Under the pieces are notes generated by a model, which was given only the letters and a program-made list of their open reading frames with translations, ran no database searches and was not told the DNA's origin. From Daucus carota subsp. sativus (taxonomy: Eukaryota > Streptophyta > Magnoliopsida > Apiales > Apiaceae), in assembly GCF_001625215.2 (NCBI RefSeq), contig NC_030386.2, forward strand, positions 22,476,545 through 22,540,544: a stretch of 64,000 bases of DNA, in the 5' to 3' direction. Shown one piece after another: positions 33,316 to 43,854 of this stretch; the stretch's first letter is position 1, and each line of letters begins with the position of its first letter. The position numbers were made by a program, and so were the translations under genes.

Positions 33316-34731
33316 TCATTCATCTGCAGCCACCTCACTGTTGCTTGCCTCCGTTCTAAGATCTGGTGATGTCACAGAATCTAGTTGAGGCAGCGTGTCC
33401 TCCGTGACAACAGAATCGACCGTTCCATTTTTGATTATACCCGCATTCTCAGTGTTCGAGGACTCTGACCCTTCAGTGTTACCATCGGCCTCAGCACTCA
33501 ATCCTAACGTTTCAGTCAGATGTGCACCTCTGTTTTTCTCTATTATGATAATCTCAGATGCATCTTTTGTGTCAGCAGATGCATTGGATGGCGCTGTATG
33601 CTCTAATGCAATTTGATCGTTGGAGATATCTGAGAATGTGCCTAGATTAGATTCAACATATCCGGTCAAAATAGTATCAGTTGTGTTGGAATCCTCAGTT
33701 GTGTTGGAATCCAATCGACTGTTAACCATAGCTATGCTAGAATTGTTGGCATGTTCTTCCGAGACAGTTTGGATGTTGGAGCCAGCAGCAGAACCCTTAA
33801 CATTATCAGTGTCATTCCGAGCATGACTTGAATCTATTGTGCTGATCTCTGTTCCATTAGGCAAATCACGCAATTCTATACCAACCTCTGTAGTATCATT
33901 GCTTAATTTTAATTTATCAGTGGACTCCGCTGTTACCTCAAAATTGCTTCCCTTAGATGTGGAGTTTAAAACTTCAGAACCCTTCTCTGAATTGACCATT
34001 GATGAAGTCCTATTTCCAGAAGTTTCATCGTCGCGCACCTTTGAATTAGTAAAGTTTTGACCAATAATGCCTTTAATTTCGTTTCCAAGAGTACTCGTCT
34101 GGTTTTGTGTGAAACCAGATTCAATTTCAGAACTGGAGGTTTGGCCTTCATTTGTCACAGCACTGGAAGCATCATCAGCCTTGTATTGTTCTTCACGTGC
34201 TTTGTGAGTATTCTTAGTATCTCGATCATGATCAAGGTTATCTTCAGAACCCTCAGCTTCAACTTTACTGATTCTGTCTGTATCTACTTTTCCATTTTTC
34301 TTTTCATTTACCCTTTCTAGCTCCTTCTCTTCATCAATTATAACCTTATCACGATCAAGCTCAGCATCAGATTTTTGTTGATCGTGCTCATCTAATTCGC
34401 CATCTCCTCCTTTAACTTTATCCTCTTTCTCTTTTGCCATGATGTCTACTTCTATATCTTCGTCTGCTTCTTCATCAAGCTTCTCATTCTTCTTACTTGG
34501 TTCCTTCACTTGAGGATGTGGATCTTTTCTTCCTAGTTTCAAGATTTCATCATCTGTCTGTAGATGTTGCGAGTTCCTTGCATCGTTGTCATCAAAAACC
34601 TTCTTGTCATACGAGTGCCTGACCTGGTAAATCAACCAAAAGCAAACAGCAAACAACAAAAAGATTTGCAGTGCATGCTTCACCTTGAAGCCTTTATTCC
34701 TCTGGTTTCTACTTGAAGATTGCCTGTACAT
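33316..34731 (-). CDS. Signal-anchor membrane protein with long acidic, sequon-rich tail
   Basis: 471 residues in one coding exon. The start is the ATG at 34731 (MYRQSSSRNQRNKG); the frame extends upstream without an ATG. Residues 1-18 are basic, residues 19-37 form a single membrane span (ALQIFLLFAVCFWLIYQV), and the rest is hydrophilic. Residues about 45-190 are Asp/Glu/Lys-rich; after that the tail is Ser/Thr/Asn-rich with 12 N-x-S/T sequons. The shape suggests a type II protein with a luminal tail. The N-terminus (KxKHxLQ, FWLIYQV) recalls a plant family annotated only as uncharacterised or Myb-X-like. No catalytic motif is visible. An 18-base tandem repeat codes for the NTTEDSNTTD part. 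The 5' UTR probably has an intron (34764-35563). Confidence 0.72.
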   Translation of the reverse strand: MYRQSSSRNQRNKGFKVKHALQIFLLFAVCFWLIYQVRHSYDKKVFDDNDARNSQHLQTDDEILKLGRKDPHPQVKEPSKKNEKLDEEADEDIEVDIMAKEKEDKVKGGDGELDEHDQQKSDAELDRDKVIIDEEKELERVNEKKNGKVDTDRISKVEAEGSEDNLDHDRDTKNTHKAREEQYKADDASSAVTNEGQTSSSEIESGFTQNQTSTLGNEIKGIIGQNFTNSKVRDDETSGNRTSSMVNSEKGSEVLNSTSKGSNFEVTAESTDKLKLSNDTTEVGIELRDLPNGTEISTIDSSHARNDTDNVKGSAAGSNIQTVSEEHANNSSIAMVNSRLDSNTTEDSNTTDTILTGYVESNLGTFSDISNDQIALEHTAPSNASADTKDASEIIIIEKNRGAHLTETLGLSAEADGNTEGSESSNTENAGIIKNGTVDSVVTEDTLPQLDSVTSPDLRTEASNSEVAADE

Positions 34732-34763
34732 TTTTGAACGATCCCTCAATCAACAGATCAGTG

Positions 34764-35563
34764 CTGCACGAGACATGCAAGAAGAGTTAAATCGAAGTCC
34801 CAATAAGTACAAATTTCAGTGACTAAAATGTATATTGTTCAAATCATCCCTATAGATTTTACAGATGGAAAAACCTGTACATATATCACGCTCATATCGT
34901 TTGATAAGTTAATTAGGGAAACATGAGCAATAGTGAGTTATTCGAGTAGAACTCCAATCTTAATTAAACCCCTTAACCACATAAAATTTAAGCTATGCTG
35001 AAGTTTATACATAAGTAAGATAAAAAGGCTCTAACAGAGGGCACAGCCATCAACAGTTTAATTATAGCGTAGAAAAGAACACATTGAATCAAACTTGATA
35101 CAGATAATACGTTGGTACAGGTGTACAAAGGCTCCCACAATAACAGAGCACGGGGAAAGTCCTAAAGCAGCCTTACCCTAAAATCAAATAAGGGTTCTAA
35201 TCCGTGACCTAAGGGATCACAAGACATAAAGAAAGACTCCAACATAATCTCTCTCTCTCTCTCTCCCCCTCTCTCCCACAGACACACACAAATCTCTCCC
35301 CCCTCTCCCTCCCTCCCCCCCCCCCTCTCTCTCTCTCTCGCCCTCTCTCTCACAGACACAAAGTTGGAATCTTTCCCCAACCTATAGAAACGTCACCCCA
35401 TGGAAACTAAGAAGCAAGAAAGCAAAGGGGCAGATGGATACTCTAAATAAACATCCAAGAACCAACCATACCACTTGTAGAAGAATTAATACTAGTAAAC
35501 AATGCACAAGAAAAATAATGATCAAGAAACTTAAAAGAATCAAACAAGGAAAAGAAAACATAC
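34764..35563 (-). other. Probable 5' UTR intron
   Basis: On the - strand a donor CTCTCTCG|GTATGT at 35563 and an acceptor TCGTGCAG|CACTGA at 34764 bound a non-coding stretch that ends 32 bases before the ATG. It contains a CT/GA-rich, low-complexity patch (35250-35350). This is inferred from splice signals only. Confidence 0.5.
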
Positions 35564-35835
35564 CGAGAGAGAGAGAATGGGAGGGAGAGAGACGGGGGTT
35601 GTACTAATACACAGCAGAATTAAAAGTTACTATACGAATATAGAGTAAGATAGAGATAGATAGATACAGCAGTCAAAGGGAGTAGTTTAGTTGGGTGGAC
35701 CTGTTGCGACGTATCTCGCCTGACACCCGAAAAGAGCTGAGCAGAGAGAGAGATTCGTGCCTCGGAAATCGCGACACGTTTAATGCTAGTGCTCTCTACG
35801 AATAACGAATGTATCCTCACGTTTAAATTTAACTA

Positions 35836-36147
35836 CTCCCTCCGTCCCACTCATTTCTATACAGTTTCCTTTTTGGGACGTCCCATCATTTCTATACATT
35901 CCAAATATAGTAACTTTTTATAATATAAAACACTACTACACCCACTATATTCTTCCACTATCTCTATTCTATAATAATATAAACACTATTACACCCACTA
36001 TTTTCCCCCACTATCTCAAATCTATCATTAAATATAAATGGGTCCCACCACTTTACTCACTTTTCATCTCAATTTACTCACTTTTTACATTTTTTCTTGG
36101 TCTCCGTGTCCAAACCAAACGTATATAATCTACGGGGACGGAGGGAG
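35836..36147. mobile_element. Stowaway-type MITE in the upstream region
   Basis: CTCCCTCCGTCCC and GGGACGGAGGGAG ends flanked by TA. 312 bp. It sits about 270 bases beyond the putative first exon of the 33.3 kb gene, so it may be part of its promoter region. The interior (TTTTTGGGACGTCCC, ACACCCACTA) matches the outer element at 52544-53137. Confidence 0.93.
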
Positions 36148-38525
36148 TAGCATTTTACCGTGCTACGCACCGAATGGTTATTTTTATAAAATAAAAATAA
36201 GTTTGTATACTTACAAATTCAAGTACATATTGTTTTATCATTTATATAATTTTATTACATAATATAGGTATAAATTTTTAAGAAAAATAATATTATTTCT
36301 TAAATACTCTGCTCAACACCCTCATATTATATGAAATGAAATAATCATATTTTCTTTTCAATCAAATATTATATAAGGATCGACTATCGTTTAGAGATCA
36401 TGGAATGCGAATGCAATCCCTGCTCCCGGTTTCGGATCCAAAATCTGAATTATCTCAATTTCATACTGAATCCTGAATTTGCACCAATGTTGATCTAAAC
36501 TAATTTGTTTTTATAATATGAGATATTGAAAACTAATATGAGAATAAAAAATGTACATATAAAATTATATTATCGTCAACAATTATGTAATATTTATGTA
36601 TGAATTTTTCTATAGTATATATGAGGATTGGGGAGGCAGTTAGTAAACAGGAAAGGGAGCTGGGCGAGTAATTTGAGGGCCATAAATTTTTTCAATTTTC
36701 CGTATTAAATAAAGTAATAAAGTAATGTCAGATTAAGGTCGATCGGGTCGGGTGGATGCATCCCCTGATATCAGTCATTATTATTATAATATATAATTTA
36801 ATTAATTTGTACGCAAAAATTCATTTATATCCGCATGATTAGTTTTCGTTGCCATAGTTTAGAAAATTTGTATGCACTTAACTTATTTACGAAGTAATAT
36901 AAATTATTAAATTCAATGGAGCATGCCTTAAAGGTATAAATTTGTAACAAAATCACTCATGTAAATAAGATTTTATGAATTTAAGAAGATAAATATATTT
37001 TATTTTTATATCTATTTTAATCACAAACATAATGAAAATTTTGTCCTAATAAATTGTAAAGTCATTGTGAGATTTCTATATTGGTCGTTCTGTATGTTAA
37101 CTTGTGTTTATTTTATATTATTTTTCTCATTATAATTATAAATTTACACTTATAAAAACGATGTTTATATTAGAGGGTGAATATCCAATATAACTCATTT
37201 TCTGCGCATATTGTCCATAATGATCACCCACACTAAAATGGACCAAAATAACCACAAAGAGTCGCATTCTCTGAATGCGAATACTGAGTGCGGATCTAGT
37301 TATTGCGCATGCTTTGGCTGATTTTGTGCATGAGCATCAATCGTGTGTGAGGATTAGACTAAATTTTGAATCTGCTTGCAAGTTACGCATATATAGTATG
37401 CGTGACCAACAAACACGCATAGTCAGAATGCGTGTCATTTTTTTTGTTCGCTTTTGAAAACACATATATGATCATACATACATCATCACGGAGTCCAAAG
37501 CTATTTTGGATATGAAGAAATATGCATGGGTTGTCTTTATTTGGATCAGAATTACCCCGTAGTGGTTAAATCACTTGATTCATATACGCGCATCCTTTGA
37601 ATGCGCCACTGATTGGTTAAAAGAGGCATCAAAAAGGCATCAAACTTATTTTGGGCATGCATTACATAAATATTAGTTATTTAGGGCATTTTCACTATAT
37701 TAGATGAGTATGAATTTAATTTTATAAAATATGAAATATTTAATTTTATATCATATAATACTCAAAAGACCATGTATATCATGTAATACATGTTAATATT
37801 TTAACCACCGCAATAAATTAGAAATATTGTTTAGTCATATAAAAATTTATGGGTGGACTCATATAAAATTATTTTAACCACCGCAACAAATTATAAATAT
37901 TTTATATTTAATTTTATATTATATAATACTCAAAAAACCATGTATGTCACGTAATACATGTTAATATTTTAACCACCGCAACAAATTAGAAATATTGTTT
38001 AGTCATATGAAAATTTATGGGTGGACTTGTATAAAATTATTTTAATTTTAACAATATTGTAATATTTATGTATAAATTTTTTATAATATATATATGAGAA
38101 CTGGGGAGCCAGTTAGTGAATGGGGACGCGAGCGGGCAAGTAATTTCAAGGTCATAATGTTTTTTAATTTCCTCTATTGAATAAAGTAATGTTGGGTTAA
38201 GGTCAATCGGATCGGGTGGAACATGCCTAATATCAGTCGTTATTATTATATTATATAATTTAATTGATTTATACGCATATTCATTTAATTTGCATAATTG
38301 TCATTATAGCCATATTTCTGATAATTTGTATGCACTTAACATATTTATGAAATAATAAAAATTATTAAATTCAATCGAGTATACCGTAAAAGTGTATATT
38401 TTGTAAAAATTCACTTATGTCAATAAATTTTATGGATTTAATAAAAAATTTGTCTTAGTAAATTATAAAATCACTGTGAGGTTTATGAAAACTGGTCATT
38501 CTGGATGCTAACTTGTATTTATCCT
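36148..38525. repeat. Diverged direct duplication and a GCGCAT-rich repeat
   Basis: About 36580-37130 and 38045-38525 are two copies of the same sequence (shared GCAAGTAATTT or GCGAGTAATTT, GATCGGGTCGGGTGGA or GATCGGATCGGGTGGA, TTGTATGCACTTAAC). A shorter unit (CATGTAATACATGTTAATATTTTAACCACCGCAA) occurs at about 37780, 37955 and, degraded, 38695. 37190-37690 holds a separate element with GCGCAT/ATGCG motifs. No gene is seen. Confidence 0.65.
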
Positions 38526-39996
38526 ATATTATAATACATGAGTCTACCCAGGTATGCAGTTAACCAATCACATTATAATTATATATTTATAATTATAAAA
38601 ACGATGTTTATATTGGCTAAGTGTGAATTTAATTTTCTAAAATAGTAAATATATAATTTTATATATCATATAATACTCGAAAGACCATGCACGTCATGTA
38701 ACATGTTAATATTTTATCCACCGCAACATAAGGAAACTGTATTTCTTTGCCATCGAGTAAATAAAAAGCTCGTTCTAATCTGTAGGGTGTGGAGACTCGT
38801 ATAATTTTAAAAAAGATTTATCAAATTGATCTAAACATATAATTATTGATTATTCATATAAAAAAATTTTAAGGATGGACTCTGATTTGTTCTAAAATTA
38901 TCTAAAGTTAACGAATGAATATCATTGGCCTAAAATAAGGAATGATATATTGGTACTAAATTAATTCCTCTTTTTTTTATTGGTTAACATCCTAAATAAT
39001 TTATTTTTTCATAAATTGAATTGAATTGAATTAAATTACTTAAAGTAAATCTCAAATTCTATTATTATCTAATTAGATTATTTTTAATTAGATAATGAAA
39101 AGGAGTCTAATTAGTTTAGTTATAATCAGATAATGAAAAGGAGCTGATTAATTATATTGTATAATAAAAAATTGTATTGACTAACTCATGATTAACTTGT
39201 ATGTGGTTAATATTTTGGATAAAATTTAATAGAAGAAAAGTTGGATGATGAATAATATTACTGCTAAAATAATTCTTTTTTTCTGATTGGTTAACTGCAT
39301 AAGGTGGTTGAAAGAAAGTTGAAGAATTAATATGATTGGTCTAAAATTTAGGAATGGCATATGATCAGTCCTAAAATAATTCTTCTTTTTAATTGGTTAA
39401 CTGCATTTGAGGATGGACTCTGATTTGTTTTAAAATTATCTAAAGTTAACGGATAAATATTATTGGCCTAAAATAAGGAATGATATATTGGTACTAAATT
39501 AATTCCTCTTTTTTTATTGGTTAACATCCTAAAATAATTTATTTTTTCATAAATTGAATTGAATTAAATTAAATTACTTAAAGTAAATCTCAAATTCTAT
39601 TATTATCTAATTAGATTATTTTTAATTAGATAATGAAAAGGAGTCTAATTAGTTGAGTTATAATCAGATAATGAAAAGGAGTTGATTAATTATATTGTAT
39701 GATAAATAATATTAGTGCTAAAATAATTCTTTTTTTCTGATTGGTTAACTGCATAAGGTGGTTGAAAGAAAGTTGAAGAATGAATATGATTGGTCTAAAA
39801 TTTAGGAATGACTTCTGATTGGTCCTAAAATAATTCCTATTTTCTGATTGGTTAAGTGCATACAGTGGTAGAAGGAAAGTTGGAGAATCAATATGATTGG
39901 TCTAAAATTTAGGAATGACTTCTGATTGGTCCTAAAATAATTCCTCTTTTCTGATTGGTTAACTGCATACCTGGGTAGACTCAGGTATTATAATAT
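38526..39996. mobile_element. 1.47 kb element with about 46 bp terminal inverted repeats
   Basis: The left end (ATATTATAATACATGAGTC..., then TACCCAGGTATGCAGTTAAC) and the right end (GTTAACTGCATACCTGGGTA..., then GACTCAGGTATTATAATAT) are inverted copies with one mismatch over about 46 bases. Inside, a unit of about 300 bp (GATGGACTCTGATTTGTT...) occurs twice (38876 and 39413), and units of about 110 bp (TGATTGGTTAA...) are repeated near the right end. No transposase. The sequence just inside the left end also occurs after the first copy of the neighbouring duplication, so the left end could be a separate insertion. Confidence 0.65.
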
Positions 39997-40503
39997 GGGA
40001 TGTTTAATGTACTAGTATTTCACTTTTTTTTATATATATAAATCTCCAAATATCTTTATCGGAGGAATAGTCTCAGATATTATTTTTTATTCAAAATTAT
40101 TATACAGCATTCATCTATGTTTTATTTTTTAACAGTGCTAACCTCTTAAAGCGAACGTTATTTCACGTACTATTTAACGTTTCATACTGAAATATTATAT
40201 TATATTATGTTTTATAAGTATTTTCAAATCTAAATGTCAGTGTTTTCTTTCGAAAATCCAAAAACTGAACTATCCGAAATTAATAAATAATATTTTGAAT
40301 CATTTATACAAATTATGATATTTTGAGTATATTATGTGTAAAAATTGTGGTATATGGATTGAGGTGTTTTCTCTGTAAATTTGTTATAGTCTTTATGATA
40401 TTAATTTAAAATTCATTTTTTATATTCGAATTCTTATATTAAATTTAAAATCATATATACATACATGTATTATTTGAGCAAAATTAAAGTAGACGAGCAT
40501 CAT
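39997..40503. other. Intergenic, no gene seen
   Basis: AT-rich sequence without recognisable features. Confidence 0.4.
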
Positions 40504-40878
40504 AAGAGCAACCCCAAGAAACTCCTGTGTGAGCTCTTAAAGTTAAAATTTGAGGAGAATGTAGTAAAATTCTACTCGAACAAACTCCTGATGCTTCTTC
40601 AAATATTTAAGAGTCCTCTCATCCTCTTCATACTTAAGACTCTCACTCCTCTCCCTATTTCATTTTTTATTAATATACATGTACTTTTAACCTTGCACCA
40701 ACTCTCCTTTTCTTTAATAAAAAACTTTAAGTACACTTAATAATAAAAAACAACTTAAGAAGGATGAATAAATATATTATTGGAGATGATGAGTGATTTT
40801 TGTATCTTATGTCGTTAAGAGGCAATTAATTATATTATTTTTGGCAAAAATTTTAGGAGTTTATTGGAATTGCTCTAA
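40504..40878. mobile_element. MITE with AGAGCAA(C/T)(C/T)CCAA ends
   Basis: Left AGAGCAACCCCAAGAAACTCCT and right AGGAGTTTATTGGAATTGCTCT form an imperfect inverted pair of about 22 bases. The interior has no domain. Confidence 0.75.
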
Positions 40879-40963
40879 GCTAACTCTTAGCTAAATATAG
40901 ACTGAAGTCACTGAACGAGTGGCAAAAAGCAAAAACTCATGCCAAGTTCATTTATAAACCCTT

Positions 40964-41341
40964 AGAACAACTCCAACAAACTGCTTATTCAAGCTCTTTA
41001 CCTATGTTTTGAGGAGGATTGTCCAAAACAAAACTCCAAGAGCATCCTAACTCTTCCTCATATATTTAAGAGCTCTCCGATGCTCCTCAATTTTAAGAGT
41101 CTTTCTTCTCTCTTTACTTCATTTTTTAATAAATTTATTTGCTTCTTCCTAGTTTCTTTGCCTTCACTTTTCTCTATTCTAGTATCATGTGTACATTTAT
41201 TAGTAAAAAAGTGGTTTAGAAGGTATAGATGAAGAAATCATTGGAAATGAAAGGTAAAAACATGTCTTAAGTATTTAGGAGTGAATTTTTTATATTACTT
41301 TTGAAATGCATGATTAAGAGATTGTTGGAGATGCTCTTAGG
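40964..41341. mobile_element. MITE with AGA(A/G)CA(A/T)CTCCAACA ends
   Basis: Left AGAACAACTCCAACAAACT and right GATTGTTGGAGATGCTCTTA are inverted copies. It is related to the element at 40504-40878 and, at its ends, to 57552-57950. The right end abuts an oleosin gene fragment. Confidence 0.75.
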
Positions 41342-41394
41342 GATTCATCCAGTATCCCTCACACTTTCCCGTTCTCCTAGATTCATTGGTTTAT

Positions 41395-41600
41395 ATTTAG
41401 ACGTCAGGGTGAGGCCTAGGGTGAGAGCGGCCGGGACGAGAATGAGACAGAAAATGATGAAGAGCGGGGTGACCACAGCGAGGCTGATGAGCGTGCCAAC
41501 GAGGGTGATGTATGCCAGTGAGGAAGAGGAGAGTGGCCGCCGATGAGTACGAGGGTGACGATGGTGAAGACCTGGGAGGTGGAGGGCTGTTTTTGGCGTA
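41395..41600 (-). pseudogene. Oleosin pseudogene fragment
   Basis: Read on the - strand, the pieces PSTSQVFTIVTLVLIGG, TLLFLTGI and TLVGTLISLAVVTPLFIIF + CLILVPAALTLGLTLT spell the central hydrophobic hairpin of a seed oleosin, the lipid-droplet coat protein. Two +1 shifts (a spare C after GGCGGC and four bases CATC after GGCATA) break the frame. The proline knot is damaged: the usual Ser-Pro is Cys-Leu. The N-terminal head is without an ATG and the amphipathic C-terminus is gone. No intron is seen, but oleosins usually lack introns here, so a processed origin cannot be told. It lies next to a MITE. Confidence 0.8.
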
Positions 41601-41724
41601 TTGTGTGTGTATAGGTAATAGGATGGTGTTGATATGGGGTGCTAGGGGGATTATAAAGGTTGCTTTTGAGTTGGATTTCTAATTTGTTGTTTATGTTACT
41701 TTTTAGGTTGCAGTGTTATTGCAA

Positions 41725-42490
41725 CTAGTTTCTTAACCCGCACGGGTTGCTTTAAATATTTTTTTTAATATATGTTATATCTTTTTGTTCATCTTTTTTA
41801 AATTGAGATTATTTATATTATAAAAATAATTTAAATTTATTTGTATTTTAAGTCATATTATATTGATGTCTATATGTAAACATATCCTCACAATAATGAT
41901 ATTTATAAAATTATAAATACAAAAAATATACATTATTTAAAATTTTATTATATAATTAAATTATCAACCACCTAAAATTACTCATTATTTTTTTTTTGCT
42001 AAGTGCTCATTGTTGTTGTATTAGATATATAATAGAATTTGGCGAAATTCGGTTAAAATCGATGACAAATTGGGAAAAAAATGGATTAATTGGTTGAAAA
42101 TTACAAAATTTGTGGGGGAAATTTAAAATTTTAAAAAGTATTATATATATTTATTATTTTTACATATATAAAATAAAATTATTTTTGAATAATGTATTCA
42201 TCATTTTGATTAATCGCTGATTTTCTGATTTCCGCTTTTTATAATATTGGATATTTATTTATTTATTATTAAATCATGAATATAAATATATTACACATAT
42301 ATGTATTGGAATTTTAATTATGAAGTAATTTAATGTATAATAATGATTAGACATTAATGTCTAATAAATACGTTAGTAATAAAAGTCAACCTTCAAATAT
42401 ATAAATATATGATAATGAGTAAGGGGTGATTCGTCATTTTAAATTAAATTACTTATGGTTGTTCTATTAGATATATAATAATAGATAATA
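41725..42490 (-). mobile_element. Possible short Helitron
   Basis: On the - strand the text ends ACCCGTGCGGGTTAAGAAACTAG|T: a hairpin, a short spacer and CTAG before T, as expected of a Helitron 3' end. A plausible 5' end (A|TCTATTATTATATATC) lies near 42485. The interior is AT-rich and non-coding. A second similar hairpin (GTCCCGCACGGGT) follows at about 42500, so boundaries are uncertain. Confidence 0.4.
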
Positions 42491-42518
42491 GATTAATTGG
42501 TCCCGCACGGGTAATAAA

Positions 42519-43040
42519 TAGGGATGGCAACGGGTTGGATCGGTTCGAATATTTGAGATATCCAAATCCAAATCCAAATTATTTTTAAAATCCAAATCCA
42601 AATCCAAATCCAATCGGGTTTCACATATCAAATCCAAATCCAAATCCACGGGTTTCGGATCGGGTTCGGGTTTGTTCGGGTTTATCCAAAACCTCAATCC
42701 TGAAATTTATATAGTATTGTAAAAATATTATTTTTGATTTTTTCGCCCTTAAATTTCATTATATTTAAAACTAAACTACTTTAATAATAAAGTATTACAC
42801 ATTAATAAAATCTTGAACCGTATTTAATAATTTCTGAACACAAATTTTCATTATATGGAGTATGAAATTTTAAAATAACTCATTAGTATTCTCAAAAAAA
42901 AAAAAAAAACTCATTAGTTAAACAAAAAAAGTCACTATAACCCAAGAATATACACATTCACACTCTATCTATATATATATATATAAACAAAATTTAGAAG
43001 ATTTAAAATTGAAAAAAAGTATATTAGTATACATAAACAT

Positions 43041-43072
<32 letters not shown>

Positions 43073-43288
43073 TTGGATTTTTTTTCGGGTTTCGGGTTTG
43101 GATCGGATTCGGATTTCGGGTTCGGTTTCGATACGGAATACCTAGTATCCAAATCCAAATCCAAACTCATTCGGGTCTAAAAATCAAATCCAAATCCAAA
43201 TCCAAATTCAAAATATCGGGTTCGGTAAGATCCATTCGGGTCGAAACGGTCGGGTATCCATTCGGATCGGTTTTTTCTGCAATCCCTA
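42519..43288. mobile_element. Non-autonomous hAT element with 8 bp target duplication
   Basis: Starts TAGGGATGGCAACGGG and ends TTTTTTCTGCAATCCCTA. GTAATAAA flanks both sides exactly (42511-42518 and 43289-43296), a perfect 8 bp target duplication as made by hAT transposases. Both arms carry ATCCAA hexamer runs and GGGTTCGGGTTT text in opposite orientation. The centre is AT-rich with an ACAT repeat. No transposase; 770 bp. Confidence 0.92.
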
Positions 43289-43296
43289 GTAATAAA

Positions 43297-43854
43297 GATA
43301 CTAATTACCGGATATAATCATTTTCTCGGCGCTTAGTAATGAGATAAGTCCAAATCAGTTTTTTGATAGTTAATTACTTCTCTATTACTGATTTTATTAT
43401 GTAACAATTATATAAAATATTTCAAACTATATCAGCACCTCAAATATTGGCATGCCATGAGATTATTCACACATGTACCGCTCATATTACTTAGAAAGAA
43501 TTAATTTAGCTGTAGAATTCGCCACGAAGTTGACGAGTACTTACAGCTCTCTGTTTGATTAGCACACATTCAACATAAGGTAAATCCAATAAAGAAAAAA
43601 AACAGCATTTAAAATTAAGCATTGGTTTGACGTAATTCAACTTATTTGTCATGCTTCATACAAGTATATTACACCACAATAGTACAACGGATCGGACGTC
43701 TGGTTACTAGCTAATGATCAATAACCAAATGATACTCTCCACGTTATTGTAACAAATATTGCTTCATTCACCGAAAGCAATTTATTCAAATTATTGTTAA
43801 TTTTCATCTCGCGCAATATTTTCACCACACGCGCGAGTAAAGCTGCAAACTCCC
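43297..43854. other. Intergenic, no gene seen
   Basis: AT-rich 3' flank of the first PR-1 gene. Confidence 0.4.

Noticed and set aside
33395..34320. Several + strand open frames within the 33.3-34.7 kb gene
   Set aside because: They are antisense frames of the low-complexity acidic tail; the - strand frame is longer, has a membrane span and a clear start.
41301..41546. + strand open frame of 81 residues
   Set aside because: It spans a MITE end and the antisense of the oleosin fragment; no family pattern in this direction.
42555..42660. ATCCAA runs as an interstitial telomere or a CRISPR-like array
   Set aside because: The unit is not the plant telomere repeat TTTAGGG, there are no unique spacers, and the runs belong to the two arms of a hAT element.
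43009..43317. Open frame of about 100 residues with Lys-Ser and Ile-Gln repeats
   Set aside because: It is the hexamer-repeat arm of the hAT element, not a protein gene.
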